64,000 nucleotides of DNA from Armatimonadota bacterium. Lineage in GTDB: Bacteria > Sysuimicrobiota > Sysuimicrobiia > Sysuimicrobiales > Humicultoraceae. Positions 1 to 9,815 of the stretch are shown here, one piece after another (positions within the stretch are counted from its first letter, which is position 1; the number at the start of each line of letters is the position of its first letter). A program made the position numbers and the translations under genes. The notes below the pieces were generated by a model, which searched no databases, was not told where the DNA came from, and was given only the letters and a program-made list of their open reading frames with translations. The stretch spans positions 2,749,906 to 2,813,905 of the forward strand of contig JAVKHP010000001.1 in the NCBI GenBank assembly GCA_031459855.1, read 5' to 3'.

Positions 1-568
1 CCCGTGTCGGGAGGGCGTCGTCGGCCAGCTGCACCGGCAGGTCGCGCACCACGCCGGCCGTGGGCGCGGGCGCGGGCGCATCCAGGGCCCGAGGCTTCAC
101 GGTGACCACCGCGGGCGTGCGCCGCACGGCCAGGGTGGCCACCGCCCGCCCGCCGTAGACCTGGCGGTGCACGACCACGGTGCCGTCGGCCACCTCGAGC
201 CCCGTCGCCTCCGTGGCGAGCGCGGCACCCAGACGGTACGCGAGCCGGGGCCCGATCTCGCGGCCGACGGTGTCGGCGGCCACCAGCACGACCGCGGGCG
301 ACGCCGCGCGAACGCACGCCTCGGCGGCAGCCAGGTAGGCGTCGGACTGGCCCGTCGCCAGCAGCGGATGCACCACGCGGTGCACCACGCCCACGCCGTG
401 CTGGTGGAGGGCCTCCACCGCGCCATCGGCGGCCTCGGCCGCCAGCAACGCCGCGTCGATGCCGCCGCCGACGGCAGGCGCGATGGTCCGTGCACCGGCC
501 ACCAGCTCCAGGCTCGACCGGCTCAGCGCGCCGTCGGCAACGGTGGCGATCACCAGGACGTTGGCCAT
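1..568 (-). CDS. etfA: Electron transfer flavoprotein alpha subunit, N-terminal part (runs off the window)
   Basis: The frame starts at ATG 568 (MANVLVIATVADGAL) and stays open to base 1, giving about 189 residues. The visible part matches EtfA domain I: a Rossmann-like fold with alternating strands such as AVVLVAADTVGREIGPRLA near residue 95. The C-terminal FAD-binding domain lies outside the window. It sits 23 nt after etfB on the same strand, the usual etfBA order. EtfAB takes electrons from acyl-CoA dehydrogenases and passes them to the respiratory chain, which fits the acyl-CoA dehydrogenase just upstream. A GGAGGG ribosome site lies a few bases before the ATG. Caveat: only the N-terminal half is seen, so the FAD site cannot be checked. 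Confidence 0.85.
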   Translation of the reverse strand, partial: MANVLVIATVADGALSRSSLELVAGARTIAPAVGGGIDAALLAAEAADGAVEALHQHGVGVVHRVVHPLLATGQSDAYLAAAEACVRAASPAVVLVAADTVGREIGPRLAYRLGAALATEATGLEVADGTVVVHRQVYGGRAVATLAVRRTPAVVTVKPRALDAPAPAPTAGVVRDLPVQLADDALPTR

Positions 569-576
569 GCGTCCCT

Positions 577-600
577 CCCTCAGAGCAACCCTCAGAGCAA
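577..600 (-). repeat. 12-nt tandem duplication across the etfB stop codon
   Basis: CCCTCAGAGCAA on the plus strand occurs twice in direct tandem (577-588 and 589-600). In gene sense each copy carries TGA in the same frame, so etfB ends with two in-frame stops 12 nt apart. The etfA ribosome site follows directly. A similar arrangement is present at the end of the second pilB (63377-63398). Confidence 0.8.
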
Positions 601-1377
601 CTTGAGGTCGCGCAGGCGCAGCGCCAGGGCCTCGGCCTGCTGCGCGGGCTCCCCCTCGAGGAACTCGCAGCGGGTCGTCCGCTCCGGCACCCGCACGTCG
701 AGCACGTCGACGCCGGCGTCGCCCACCGCGACGCCCAGGGCATCCACCGGCCAGGTCTGCACGGGCTTGCGCTTGGCCCCCACGATGTCCTTCACCTTGG
801 GCAGGCGCGGTCGGTTCGCTTCGTCGCTCGTGACCGAGAGCACGGCGGGCAGGCGGGCCTCGACCACGTGATATCCCTCGTCGGCCTGTCGGTGCGCCAC
901 GACGCGCCCGTCCTCGACCGTCACGCGGGCGACGAAGGTCACGCAGGCGGCGCCGAGCTCCTCGGCCAGGAGCGGTGGCACCGCGCGCTCCACCCAGTCC
1001 GCCGACTCGCAGCCGGTGAGCACGAGGTCGACGGCACCGAGCCGCCGGATCGCTGCGGCGAGCACTGGTGTCTTGGCAGCGCCCAGCAGGTCGGGCCCGC
1101 GCGGGTCGTCCACCACCACGGCGTCGTCGGCACCCATGGCCAGCGCCAGGCGGATCTGGTCGCCCACGGTCGCCTGGGGCGCGAGCGCCAGCGCCGTCAC
1201 CCGGGCGCCCGTGCGGTCCTTGACCTGCAGGGCGACCTCCAGGGCGTTCTCGTCGTAGGTCGACAGGACCAGGGGCCGCCCCTCGCGGACCTGGCGCCGG
1301 GTCTGGGGATCGATGGCGAAGTCCCGGAGCGGGAGCTCCGGGTCGACGACCTGTTTGAGGCACACCACGATGTGCAT
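592..1377 (-). CDS. etfB: Electron transfer flavoprotein beta subunit
   Basis: A 261-residue protein, the usual EtfB length. It begins MHIVVCLKQVVDPE and carries the family signature near residues 165-210 (DEGYHVVEARLPAVLSVT, then RPRLPKVKDIVGAKRKPV), which in EtfB binds AMP and docks the dehydrogenase. It forms a heterodimer with the downstream EtfA and carries electrons from the acyl-CoA dehydrogenase encoded upstream. The three genes acd-etfB-etfA read as one operon with 18-23 nt gaps. The stop codon region is odd: a 12-nt unit (TTGCTCTGAGGG in gene sense) is present twice in tandem, giving two in-frame TGA codons 12 nt apart. Confidence 0.93.
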   Translation of the reverse strand: MHIVVCLKQVVDPELPLRDFAIDPQTRRQVREGRPLVLSTYDENALEVALQVKDRTGARVTALALAPQATVGDQIRLALAMGADDAVVVDDPRGPDLLGAAKTPVLAAAIRRLGAVDLVLTGCESADWVERAVPPLLAEELGAACVTFVARVTVEDGRVVAHRQADEGYHVVEARLPAVLSVTSDEANRPRLPKVKDIVGAKRKPVQTWPVDALGVAVGDAGVDVLDVRVPERTTRCEFLEGEPAQQAEALALRLRDLKLL

Positions 1378-1395
1378 AGGTCCTCCGCCAGGACG

Positions 1396-2535
<1,140 letters not shown>

Positions 2536-2622
2536 GCGCTGGCTCCCGCGGGTAGTTCTCCGGGCGCCCTGGTGCCCTCCTGCAGGCAGGAGCCAGCGCG
2601 CCCGACCGCGGAAGCACCCGGT

Positions 2623-3483
2623 GTGGTGCCCATCCTCTTGCTAGCTGCCACGACCGCCGCGGCGCTGGCTGCCGTGGCGTATCGCCGGGTCACGCGCACC
2701 AGAGCGCGCCTGCTGGCCTATCTGCGGGAGACCGCGCCCGAGGTGGTCGTGACCCGCCTCACCCCGCTGGGGTTCGTCGCCGAGATCTTGGGCGTGCCCA
2801 TGGAGGTTGACCTGGCCAGCCTGCTGCGACGTCGCCCGCGCGTGCCGGAGGCCGCGTGGTTCGCTCAGATCCTGGCCGGGATGCGCAGCCGGCTCCCGGT
2901 CCCCGCGCCTCCCCCACTCCCGCTCGTCCAGGACCGCATCATGCCCCTGCTGCGCTCCCAGGCGGACGTGAACGTGTTCGCCCACTACCCGCCCCCGCTG
3001 CGCCTGGTTGTCCGGCCGCTGGTGGACGGCGTGGTGATCACCTACGTCATCGGGAGCACCGACAGGTACACCGCGATCACCCGCGGCGCGCTGGAGGCCT
3101 GGGGGCTGTCCGTCGAGGCCCTCCACGCGCTCGCGATCGAGAACCTCCGCCGCCACACGCACCACGTCCTGGCCGAGATCGGCGGGCCCCGGACGCGCTA
3201 CGAGCACCTGGATCGGTACGATGCCACCCGGGTGCTGGCGCCCGACCTGGTGGTGCCAGCCGACGTGCACGACCCTGTGGTGGCTTTCCCGGAGGAAACC
3301 GTGCTGCTGGTCACCCCCGCCGCCCAGGCATCCGCGCTGGCGGCGGAGGCGGCGGCACGCTACGCCAGCGCGGCGCGGCCGCTCTCGCCCCGCCCCTATC
3401 GGCTCACCGCCGCCGGCCTCGTTCCCGTCGGCGCGGTCTGCGACGATCCTTCCCGGGCCATGCCCGACGGCGCGCCGCCCTGA
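2623..3483 (+). CDS. DUF1444 (YtpQ-like) protein
   Basis: About 286 residues from GTG 2623 (a second GTG is at 2626). The first 20 residues are hydrophobic (VVPILLLAATTAAALAAVAY), so it may be membrane anchored. The C-terminal two thirds matches the DUF1444 pattern of Bacillus YtpQ: a segment like VVITYVIGSTDRYTAITRG, then LEAWGLSVEALHALAIENL, then DRYDATRVLAPDL and a late VAFPEETVLLV strand. Function of this family is unknown. It is the only plus-strand gene in the first 22 kb and stands alone between acd (divergent) and hbd (convergent). The long open frame that continues upstream to 490 is only the antisense of etfB and acd. Confidence 0.75.
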   Translation: MVPILLLAATTAAALAAVAYRRVTRTRARLLAYLRETAPEVVVTRLTPLGFVAEILGVPMEVDLASLLRRRPRVPEAAWFAQILAGMRSRLPVPAPPPLPLVQDRIMPLLRSQADVNVFAHYPPPLRLVVRPLVDGVVITYVIGSTDRYTAITRGALEAWGLSVEALHALAIENLRRHTHHVLAEIGGPRTRYEHLDRYDATRVLAPDLVVPADVHDPVVAFPEETVLLVTPAAQASALAAEAAARYASAARPLSPRPYRLTAAGLVPVGAVCDDPSRAMPDGAPP

Positions 3484-3488
3484 GTCGC

Positions 3489-3504
3489 GCGCGGCGCGCC
3501 GCGC
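3489..3504. terminator. GC palindrome between convergent genes
   Basis: GCGCGGCGCGCCGCGC is a perfect 16-bp palindrome 6 nt after the DUF1444 stop and about 50 nt before the hbd stop. It could help end transcription from both sides, but there is no T tract, so this is only a suggestion. Confidence 0.3.
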
Positions 3505-3555
3505 ACCGGTCGTTCCACCGTCCCGGGGCGGGCGCCGCCTCCAGGCCCCGCTCGC

Positions 3556-4410
3556 TCACCGCGTGTCGTACTCGTAGAATCCCCGCCCTGTCTTCCGCCC
3601 CCACCACCCGGCGGTGACCATCTGCTTGAGCAGCACCGGCGGCGCCCAGCGCGGGTCCTTGGTTTCCTGGTACATGGCCTCGGCGATGTAGTACGTGGTG
3701 TCGAGGCCGACGAAGTCCAGCAGCGTGAGCGGGCCCATGGGATGGTTGAGGCCGAGCGTCACCGCGGCGTCGATGTCCTCGCGGGTGGCGATCCCTGCCT
3801 CGTAGACCCGCACGGCGTCCAGCAGGAAGGGCACCAGCAGCCGGTTGACGATGAAGCCGGGCGCGTCCTTGGCGTGCACGACCCGCTTGCCCAGCGCCGC
3901 CGCCATGGCCTCGACCGCCGCGATCGTCGCATCGGACGTGCGCAGGCCCCGCACGATCTCCACCAGCGGCATCACCGGGACCGGGTTGAAGAAGTGCATG
4001 CCGGCCACACGGTCGGGGCGGTCCGTCGCCGCCGCCAGCTCGGTGATCGACAGCGACGAGGTGTTGCTGGTCAGGATGACCTCGGGACGCGTCAACCGGT
4101 CGAGGGCCCGCAGCACCGCCTTTTTCTCGTCCATCTTCTCGACGACGGCCTCCACCACGAAATCGACGTCGGCGAGGTCCTCCAGGGCCGTGGTGCCGCT
4201 GATGCGGCGCCGGGCGGCCTGGCGGTCGGCCTCGGACAGCTTCCCGCGCTCGACGGCACGTCGCATCGAGGCGTCGATCCGCTCCAGCCCACGCGCCAGC
4301 AGCTCCTCGGAGACCTCGCGCACCACCACCTCGTAGCCGGCCCGGGCCGCCACCTCGGCGATCCCCGACCCCATGAGCCCGCATCCCACCACGCCCACAC
4401 GCCGGATCAT
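3556..4410 (-). CDS. hbd: 3-hydroxybutyryl-CoA dehydrogenase
   Basis: 284 residues, the usual length of single-domain bacterial 3-hydroxyacyl-CoA dehydrogenases. It converts 3-hydroxyacyl-CoA to 3-ketoacyl-CoA with NAD. The N-terminus has the Rossmann motif GVVGCGLMGSGIAEVAA (residues 6-22). The catalytic His lies in GMHFFNPVPVMPLVEIV near residue 138, followed by the family motif DAPGFIVNRLLVPF near 183. The C-terminal domain has LNHPMGPLTLLDFVGLD. It is oriented with the nucleoside-salvage genes upstream (154-nt gap, nothing recognisable in it) but functionally belongs with acd-etfBA. Chain-length preference is inferred, not shown. Confidence 0.92.
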   Translation of the reverse strand: MIRRVGVVGCGLMGSGIAEVAARAGYEVVVREVSEELLARGLERIDASMRRAVERGKLSEADRQAARRRISGTTALEDLADVDFVVEAVVEKMDEKKAVLRALDRLTRPEVILTSNTSSLSITELAAATDRPDRVAGMHFFNPVPVMPLVEIVRGLRTSDATIAAVEAMAAALGKRVVHAKDAPGFIVNRLLVPFLLDAVRVYEAGIATREDIDAAVTLGLNHPMGPLTLLDFVGLDTTYYIAEAMYQETKDPRWAPPVLLKQMVTAGWWGRKTGRGFYEYDTR

Positions 4411-4564
4411 CCCGTCCCTCCTGTGCTCTTCTGTTCTCTTGGGCGGTCAGCAGCCGTCGCGCCGTTCCGCGGGCCGCCCGCGGCCCCGGCGGAGCCACGG
4501 CATCGCCGCTAGGCCCGGTCGCGCCGACTCTCGTGCCCTTCCTGGGCGCCAGACGATGGCCGCG

Positions 4565-5881
4565 TCAGACACCAGGTGCGCCGACGACGCCCAGCACCAG
4601 CGGCTGCGGTGCGGGCGGGGCGTCGGCCAGCGTGTACGCAGCCGCCACCTCGCGCACGGCGCGCGCTGCCGCCTCGTCGGTGCGGGCGTGCACGACCGCC
4701 AGGGACGCGCCAGCCGTTGCGGGCTCGCCCACGACGCGCGTCAGCACCACGCCCACCGCCGGGTCGACCGCATCTTCCTTGCGCGCGCGGCCCGCGCCCA
4801 GGCGCATCGCTGCCAGCCCCACGGCCTCGGCGTCGATGGCCGCCACCCAGCCCGCGCGCGGCGCCGGGACAGGCACCTGCACCGGCGCCTGCGGCAGCCG
4901 GTCCGGATCGTGCACGGCGGCCGCATCGCCGCCCTGCGCGGCGACCATGGCGGCGAACCGCTCCAGCCCCGCGCCGCCGGCCAGGTGCTCCTGCAGCACG
5001 CGCCGGCCCTCCTCCGGCGTCGCCACCGCACCGCCCAGCACCAGCATCCAGCCGCCCAGCACGAGGCAGAGCTCGAGCAGGTCGGCGGGGCCGCGGCCGG
5101 CCAGCGTGGCGATCGCCTCCCGCACCTCGGGCGCGTTTCCCACCGCGCGGCCCAGCGGTGCGTCCATGGCGCTCAGCACCGCCACCGTGCGCCGCTGCAT
5201 CCGCGCGCCGATCTCCACCATCGCCTCGGCCAGCGCCCGCGCCTGCGCCTCGGTCTTCATGAACGCGCCGCGCCCGCACTTGACGTCCAGCACGATCGCC
5301 CGCGCCCCGCCGGCGATCTTCTTGGACATGATGCTGGCGGCGATCAGCGGCAGGCTGTCGACCGTGGCCGTGACGTCGCGCAGCGCGTAGAGCTTCTGGT
5401 CAGCCGGGGTGAGCTGGGGGCTCTGCCCGGCGATCACACACCCCACGCGCTCGGTCTGGGCCACGATCTCGGCGTCCGAGAGCGTGGTGCGCAGCCCGGG
5501 GATCGCCTCCAGCTTGTCGAGCGTGCCGCCGGTGTGCCCGAGCCCGCGCCCCGACAGCTTGGCGACCGGCACACCCGCGGACGCCACCAGGGGCACCAGT
5601 ACCAGCGACGTCTTGTCCCCGACCCCGCCGCTGCTGTGTTTGTCCACGGCGCGCGCGGCCAGAGGGCCCAGGTCCAGGACGGTCCCCGAGCGCACCATCG
5701 CCAGGGTGAGCGCCGCCGTCTCCTCGGCCGTCATGCCGCGGAAGTAGACCGCCATGAGGAAGGCGGCCATCTGGTAGTCGGGGATCTCGCCCCGGGTGAA
5801 CCCGTCCACCAGGAACGCGATCTCCTCCGGCCCGAGCGCCCCACCGTCGCGCTTGCGGCGGATCAGGTCGTAGGCGCGCAT
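4565..5881 (-). CDS. pdp: Pyrimidine-nucleoside (thymidine) phosphorylase
   Basis: 438 residues. Splits pyrimidine nucleosides with phosphate to free base and (deoxy)ribose 1-phosphate. The N-terminus [20 protein letters not shown] and the next segment ([17 protein letters not shown]) are typical. The phosphate-binding signature [15 protein letters not shown] is near residue 82. The C-terminal domain has the late [15 protein letters not shown] motif. It follows punA and deoB on the same strand, so the three encode a nucleoside-to-ribose 5-phosphate salvage path. The symbol deoA would be equally possible; substrate range (uridine plus thymidine versus thymidine only) cannot be decided here. 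Confidence 0.92.
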   Translation of the reverse strand: MRAYDLIRRKRDGGALGPEEIAFLVDGFTRGEIPDYQMAAFLMAVYFRGMTAEETAALTLAMVRSGTVLDLGPLAARAVDKHSSGGVGDKTSLVLVPLVASAGVPVAKLSGRGLGHTGGTLDKLEAIPGLRTTLSDAEIVAQTERVGCVIAGQSPQLTPADQKLYALRDVTATVDSLPLIAASIMSKKIAGGARAIVLDVKCGRGAFMKTEAQARALAEAMVEIGARMQRRTVAVLSAMDAPLGRAVGNAPEVREAIATLAGRGPADLLELCLVLGGWMLVLGGAVATPEEGRRVLQEHLAGGAGLERFAAMVAAQGGDAAAVHDPDRLPQAPVQVPVPAPRAGWVAAIDAEAVGLAAMRLGAGRARKEDAVDPAVGVVLTRVVGEPATAGASLAVVHARTDEAAARAVREVAAAYTLADAPPAPQPLVLGVVGAPGV

Positions 5882-5959
5882 CGCGCACGTCCTCCGGATC
5901 GTCTACCCAGGGCAGCAGCGTCCCGTGCAGCTGTCGTCCGCACCGTTCCGGCCATCGGC

Positions 5960-6784
5960 TCAGCCCGGCAGCCGCCGCAGGAACCCACGCACGAGCGCCG
6001 CGCACCGGGGCACGGCCCGCGCCACCACCGCCAGCACGTCCTCGTGCGCGGGTCCTGTCGGCGCCGTCCCGGCGGCCACGTTGGCGATGACGCTGAGCCC
6101 GACCACGCGCATGCCGGCGTGGCGTGCTGCGATCACCTCGGGCACGGTGGACATGCCGACGGCGTCGGCGCCCCAGCCGCGCATCATCCGCACCTCGGCC
6201 GGGGTCTCGTAGGATGGCCCGAGCACGGCCAGGTAGATACCGTCGCGAAGCGCGATGCCGGCTTCGGCGGCGGCGGCGCGCATGGCGGCGAGCAGCGCCG
6301 GGTCGTAGGCCGCCGCCATGTCGGGGAAGCGCGGACCGAACGCGTCCTCGTTGGGGCCCACCAGCGGGTTCGTGCCCATGGCGTTGATGTGGTCGGTGAT
6401 CAGCAACAGGTCGCCGGGGGCCAGAGCCGGGTGCAGGCCGCCCGCGGCGTTGGTCACCAGCAGCGTGTGCGCCCCAAGCGCGCGCAGCGCCCGCACCGGG
6501 AAGACGACCTCGGCCATCGCCACGCCCTCGTAGGCGTGGACGCGCCCCTGCAACACCGCCACGGTCCGGCCCTCAAGCCTTCCCACCACCAGTCGGCCGG
6601 CGTGCCCCGGCGCGCGCGGGGGCACGAAGTGCGGGATCTGGTCGTAGGGCAGGACCGCCTCGGCCTCCACCAGGTCGGCGAGTGCGCCCAGCCCCGAGCC
6701 CAGCACGATGGCCACCTCCGGCCGCTGGCGGATGCGCTGGCCGATGACTGCGGCCGCCTCCCGCGCCCTTGCAGCCCAGCTCAC
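5960..6784 (-). CDS. punA: Purine-nucleoside phosphorylase
   Basis: 274 residues from GTG 6784, chosen because GGAGG lies about 8 nt upstream; the frame continues further upstream but has no family similarity there. Family-2 (trimeric) PNP motifs: VLGSGLGALADLVE near residue 24, the phosphate loop HAYEGVAMAEVVFPVRAL near 87, VTNAAGGLHPALAPGDLL near 112, GPSYETPAEVRMMR near 188 and VGMSTVPEVIAARH. An Asn in SVIANVAAG matches the residue that selects guanine and hypoxanthine over adenine. It acts in the cytosol, releasing ribose 1-phosphate for phosphopentomutase, its immediate upstream neighbour (61-nt gap). Confidence 0.93.
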   Translation of the reverse strand: MSWAARAREAAAVIGQRIRQRPEVAIVLGSGLGALADLVEAEAVLPYDQIPHFVPPRAPGHAGRLVVGRLEGRTVAVLQGRVHAYEGVAMAEVVFPVRALRALGAHTLLVTNAAGGLHPALAPGDLLLITDHINAMGTNPLVGPNEDAFGPRFPDMAAAYDPALLAAMRAAAAEAGIALRDGIYLAVLGPSYETPAEVRMMRGWGADAVGMSTVPEVIAARHAGMRVVGLSVIANVAAGTAPTGPAHEDVLAVVARAVPRCAALVRGFLRRLPG

Positions 6785-6845
6785 CTCCCCACCTCCGCGA
6801 CACCCTGCGCGGACGCCGCGGCGCACCCGGGTAGGGCCCGCGGGA

Positions 6846-8027
6846 TCACGCCCGCGCCTCCTGCGCGACCAGCAGCGGCCAGAAGGACGTCCCTGCTCCG
6901 GTCCACGTGACGCCCAGTGCCGCGGCCACGGTGGCCGCCACGTCGGCGAACGTCGCACGCACGCCCAGACGCCGCCCGGGCGGCAGCCCTGCCCGCCAGA
7001 CCAGGACCGGCACGCGCTCGCGCGAGTGGTCGGTGCTGGGCGTCGTGGGGTCGTTGCCGTGGTCGCCGGTAATGATGACGAGCCCGTCGTCCGCGCACGC
7101 CTGCAGCACCTCCAGCAGCCGGCCGTCCAGGCGCTGCAGGTGGCGCGCCCAGCCCGCGGGGTCGTTGCGGTGGCCGTAGACCTGGTCGAGCTCGATCAGG
7201 TTGGTGAACACCAGCCCGTGCCCAAGCGCCCGGACGGCCTCCACCGTCTGCGTCACGCCTTCGTCGTCGTCGCGGGTGTGGACGGCACGCGCCAGACCCC
7301 GCCCCGCGAACAGGTCGTCGATCTTGCCCACGCCCACCACGGGCACGCCTGCGGCGGCGAGCGCGTCCAGCACCGTGGGACCCACCGGCGCCAGCGAGAA
7401 GTCGCGTCGCCGCGGGGTGCGCACGAAGGCACCCGGTGACCCGACGAACGGCCGTGCGATCACCCGGCTCACGGCGTGCGCGCCCACCAGCACCGCGCGC
7501 ACCGCGGCGCACCACGCGTAGAGCTGCTCTACGGGCACGACCGCCTCGTGCGCGGCGATCTGGAAGACGCTGTCGGCGGACGTGTACACGATGGGATATC
7601 CCGTGCGCAGGTGCTCGGGCCCAAGGCGTGCGATGATCTCGGTGCCCGAGGCGACCTCGTTGCCCAGCACCGGCCGCCCGATGGCCGCTTCCACCGCGGC
7701 GATGACCTCCGGGGGAAAACCCTGCGGGTAGGTGGGGAACGGGCGGTCGACGATCAGCCCGGCCAGCTCCCAGTGGCCGGAGGTCGAGTCCTTCCCCGCG
7801 GCCTGCTCCACCATGAGCCCCACGGCGGCCTGGTGCGCCTCCACCGGCCGTACGCCGGGAATGGCGTCGACCACGCCCAACCCCAGCCGCTCCAGCACCG
7901 GTAGGCGCAACCCGCCCACCGCGCGGGCCGTGTTGGCCAGCGTGTGGCTCCCCTCGTCGCCGTAGGCTGCGGCGTCGGGGGCGCCGCCGCAGCCGAGCCC
8001 ATCGAGCACCAGCAGGACCACGCGCAT
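6846..8027 (-). CDS. deoB: Phosphopentomutase
   Basis: 393 residues from ATG 8027, the usual length. Interconverts ribose 1-phosphate and ribose 5-phosphate with two Mn ions. It belongs to the alkaline-phosphatase fold: the N-terminal metal site is VLLVLDGLGCGGAPD, and later metal ligands are in FTNLIELDQVYGH and TGDHGNDPTTPSTDHSRE. The cap domain spans roughly residues 95-225. It lies 19 nt after xerD and 61 nt before punA. The order xerD-deoB-punA-pdp is known from many Gram-positive genomes, and the enzymes feed nucleoside sugars into central metabolism. Confidence 0.94.
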   Translation of the reverse strand: MRVVLLVLDGLGCGGAPDAAAYGDEGSHTLANTARAVGGLRLPVLERLGLGVVDAIPGVRPVEAHQAAVGLMVEQAAGKDSTSGHWELAGLIVDRPFPTYPQGFPPEVIAAVEAAIGRPVLGNEVASGTEIIARLGPEHLRTGYPIVYTSADSVFQIAAHEAVVPVEQLYAWCAAVRAVLVGAHAVSRVIARPFVGSPGAFVRTPRRRDFSLAPVGPTVLDALAAAGVPVVGVGKIDDLFAGRGLARAVHTRDDDEGVTQTVEAVRALGHGLVFTNLIELDQVYGHRNDPAGWARHLQRLDGRLLEVLQACADDGLVIITGDHGNDPTTPSTDHSRERVPVLVWRAGLPPGRRLGVRATFADVAATVAAALGVTWTGAGTSFWPLLVAQEARA

Positions 8028-8046
8028 GCCCGCGTCCCTGCCCGGA

Positions 8047-9129
8047 TCAGCCAGCCCGCGGCGCCGGCAGGCGCATCCGATCCCGCGGGTGCGCACGCCG
8101 GTAGACCTCGCGCAGGTGCCCGCGCGCCAGGTGCGTGTACATCTGCGTGGTGGCCACGCTGGCGTGCCCCAGCAGTTCCTGCACCGCGCGGAGGTCCGCG
8201 CCGCCTTCGAGCAGGTGCGTCGCGAACGAGTGGCGCAGCGTGTGCGGGCCCAGCCGCCGGCGCAGCCCGGCCGCCGCCGCGTAGGCCCGCAGCAGCATCC
8301 ACACGCGCTGTCGCGAGAGGCGGCCCCCGCGGGCATTGAGGAAGAGCGCCGCCGGGGCGCGGCCGCGCGCCAGGCGCGGCCGCGCCCCGCGCAGGTACTG
8401 CCGCAGCGCGCGCACCGCCGCGCTGCCGATGGGCACCACGCGCTCCCGCCCGCCCTTGCCCAGGCACCGCACGTACTCCTGGTCGAGGTGCACGTCGGCC
8501 ACGTCCAGCCCCACGAGCTCGCTCACCCGCAGCCCGGCCGCATACAGCAGCTCGAGCATCGCCCGGTCGCGCACGGCCAGCGGATCCTCGCCCCGCGGCT
8601 GGGCCAGCAGGCGTTCGACCTCGTCGACCGTCAGCACGTCGGGCAGCCGCCGCGGTCGGCGCGCCGGTGTCACGTCGAGGGCGGGGTCGTCGGCGATGAT
8701 GCCCTCACGGAGCAGGAACGCCGTCCACCCCCGCACGGCCGCCAGCCGCCGCGCGACCGTGCTCGGCGCGAGCCCGCGCCGGCGCGCCGCCAGCAGGTAC
8801 GTGGTCAGCGTGGCCCGCCGCAGGTCCTGCGGACTCCGGGCGCCCTGCTGGGCCGCAAACGCCATGAAGTCGTCCAGGTCGCGCGCGTAGGCCTCGATCG
8901 TGCGCCGGCTCAGGCCCCGTTCGGTGAGCCCGTACGCCAGGTAGGCGTCACGCGCCGCGTCCAGCGCTGGAGGGAACGCGGGCCCCCTGCGCGTGGCGCC
9001 GGCACGCGACCCGGCGGCTTGCGGCCGTCCCTCCACACCACGGCCCGGCTCGGTCCCTCCGCGCCACGCCGACCCCTCCGATGCGCTGCTGCGCGCTGCC
9101 CCCGGTGTCCGGCGTTCCCGTGCGCTCAC
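8047..9129 (-). CDS. xerD: Tyrosine recombinase, XerD type
   Basis: 360 residues from GTG 9129, which overlaps the TGA of the nudix gene (GTGA). Resolves chromosome dimers at dif. The SAM-like core-binding domain (YLAYGLTERGLSRRTIEAYA) is near residues 60-80 and the catalytic domain follows. All catalytic residues are visible: Arg in GLRVSELVG, Lys in CLGKGGRERVVP, His-x-x-Arg in HTLRHSFATHLL, His in LLGHASVATTQ and the nucleophile Tyr in TQMYTHLA. The first 45 or so residues are Gly/Ala/Arg-rich and longer than in typical XerD (about 300 residues), so an internal start is possible. XerC versus XerD cannot be separated with certainty; the deoB neighbourhood favours XerD. Confidence 0.88.
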   Translation of the reverse strand: MSARERRTPGAARSSASEGSAWRGGTEPGRGVEGRPQAAGSRAGATRRGPAFPPALDAARDAYLAYGLTERGLSRRTIEAYARDLDDFMAFAAQQGARSPQDLRRATLTTYLLAARRRGLAPSTVARRLAAVRGWTAFLLREGIIADDPALDVTPARRPRRLPDVLTVDEVERLLAQPRGEDPLAVRDRAMLELLYAAGLRVSELVGLDVADVHLDQEYVRCLGKGGRERVVPIGSAAVRALRQYLRGARPRLARGRAPAALFLNARGGRLSRQRVWMLLRAYAAAAGLRRRLGPHTLRHSFATHLLEGGADLRAVQELLGHASVATTQMYTHLARGHLREVYRRAHPRDRMRLPAPRAG

Positions 9130-9815
9130 GGGCCCTCCGTCCTGGCAGCGCCCAGCGCGCGCAGGGCCAGCAGCAGCCCCACCAGCGACTTCCCGTCGCG
9201 GATCCCTCCCGACGCGATCAGGGCTGGCACGCGGTCCAGGGGGACCCGTTCGACCTCCAGCCCTTCCTCGCCCGGGTCGGCCGCCAGCACGTGGGGATGG
9301 AGGTCTTCTGCCAGGTACACCGTGATGGCTTCGGTCAACACCCCTGGCGACGGGAAGTACGTGGCCAGCGGCGTCAGACGGCCAGCCCGCATGCCGACCT
9401 CCTCGGCCAGCTCGCGCTGGGCGCACTGGTCCGGTGATTCGCCGGGCTCGAGCGTGCCCGCGGGGATCTCTAGCAGGAAGGCCTCCACCGCTTTGCGGTA
9501 CTGGCGCACCATGAGCACATGGCCATCACCCGTCACGGGCACGACGGCCGTGGCGCCAGGGTGCTCCACCACCTCGCGCACGACAACGCGGCCGCTCCCC
9601 AGGCGCACGTCGTCGACGCGCACCGCGACCACCCGTCCCCGGAACACCAGACGCGAGGCGACCGTGGGCTCGGCGCTGTCTCCAGCGCCGAGGTCGCTCC
9701 TGGCCGCGGGATCGCGGTGCCCTCCGGTGTGGCCGCCGGCCTCGCTGCGCTCCACCTCCTGCCCCCTGCTGCCAGGACCTGCGGGTCCAGACGGCCGCGC
9801 TGCGCCCCCGGTCAC
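9126..9815 (-). CDS. Nudix hydrolase, ADP-ribose pyrophosphatase type
   Basis: 229 residues from GTG 9815, overlapping the ilvE stop by GTGA. The Nudix box is complete: GTLEPGESPDQCAQRELAEE followed by VGM (Gly-x5-Glu-x7-Arg-Glu-x2-Glu-Glu). Upstream features VLMVRQYRKAVEAFLLEIPAG are typical of NudF-type ADP-ribose pyrophosphatases. The order NudF-like next to xerD matches Gram-positive genomes. The first 50 residues are low-complexity and not part of the fold; the domain proper starts near SRLVFRGRVVAVRVDDV, so the true start may be internal. Both ends are translationally coupled (ilvE upstream, xerD downstream). Confidence 0.88.
   Translation of the reverse strand: MTGGAARPSGPAGPGSRGQEVERSEAGGHTGGHRDPAARSDLGAGDSAEPTVASRLVFRGRVVAVRVDDVRLGSGRVVVREVVEHPGATAVVPVTGDGHVLMVRQYRKAVEAFLLEIPAGTLEPGESPDQCAQRELAEEVGMRAGRLTPLATYFPSPGVLTEAITVYLAEDLHPHVLAADPGEEGLEVERVPLDRVPALIASGGIRDGKSLVGLLLALRALGAARTEGP

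Noticed and set aside
4373-6910. 845-codon plus-strand open frame
   Set aside because: Lies opposite pdp and punA, both clear enzymes; composition typical of antisense in GC-rich DNA.
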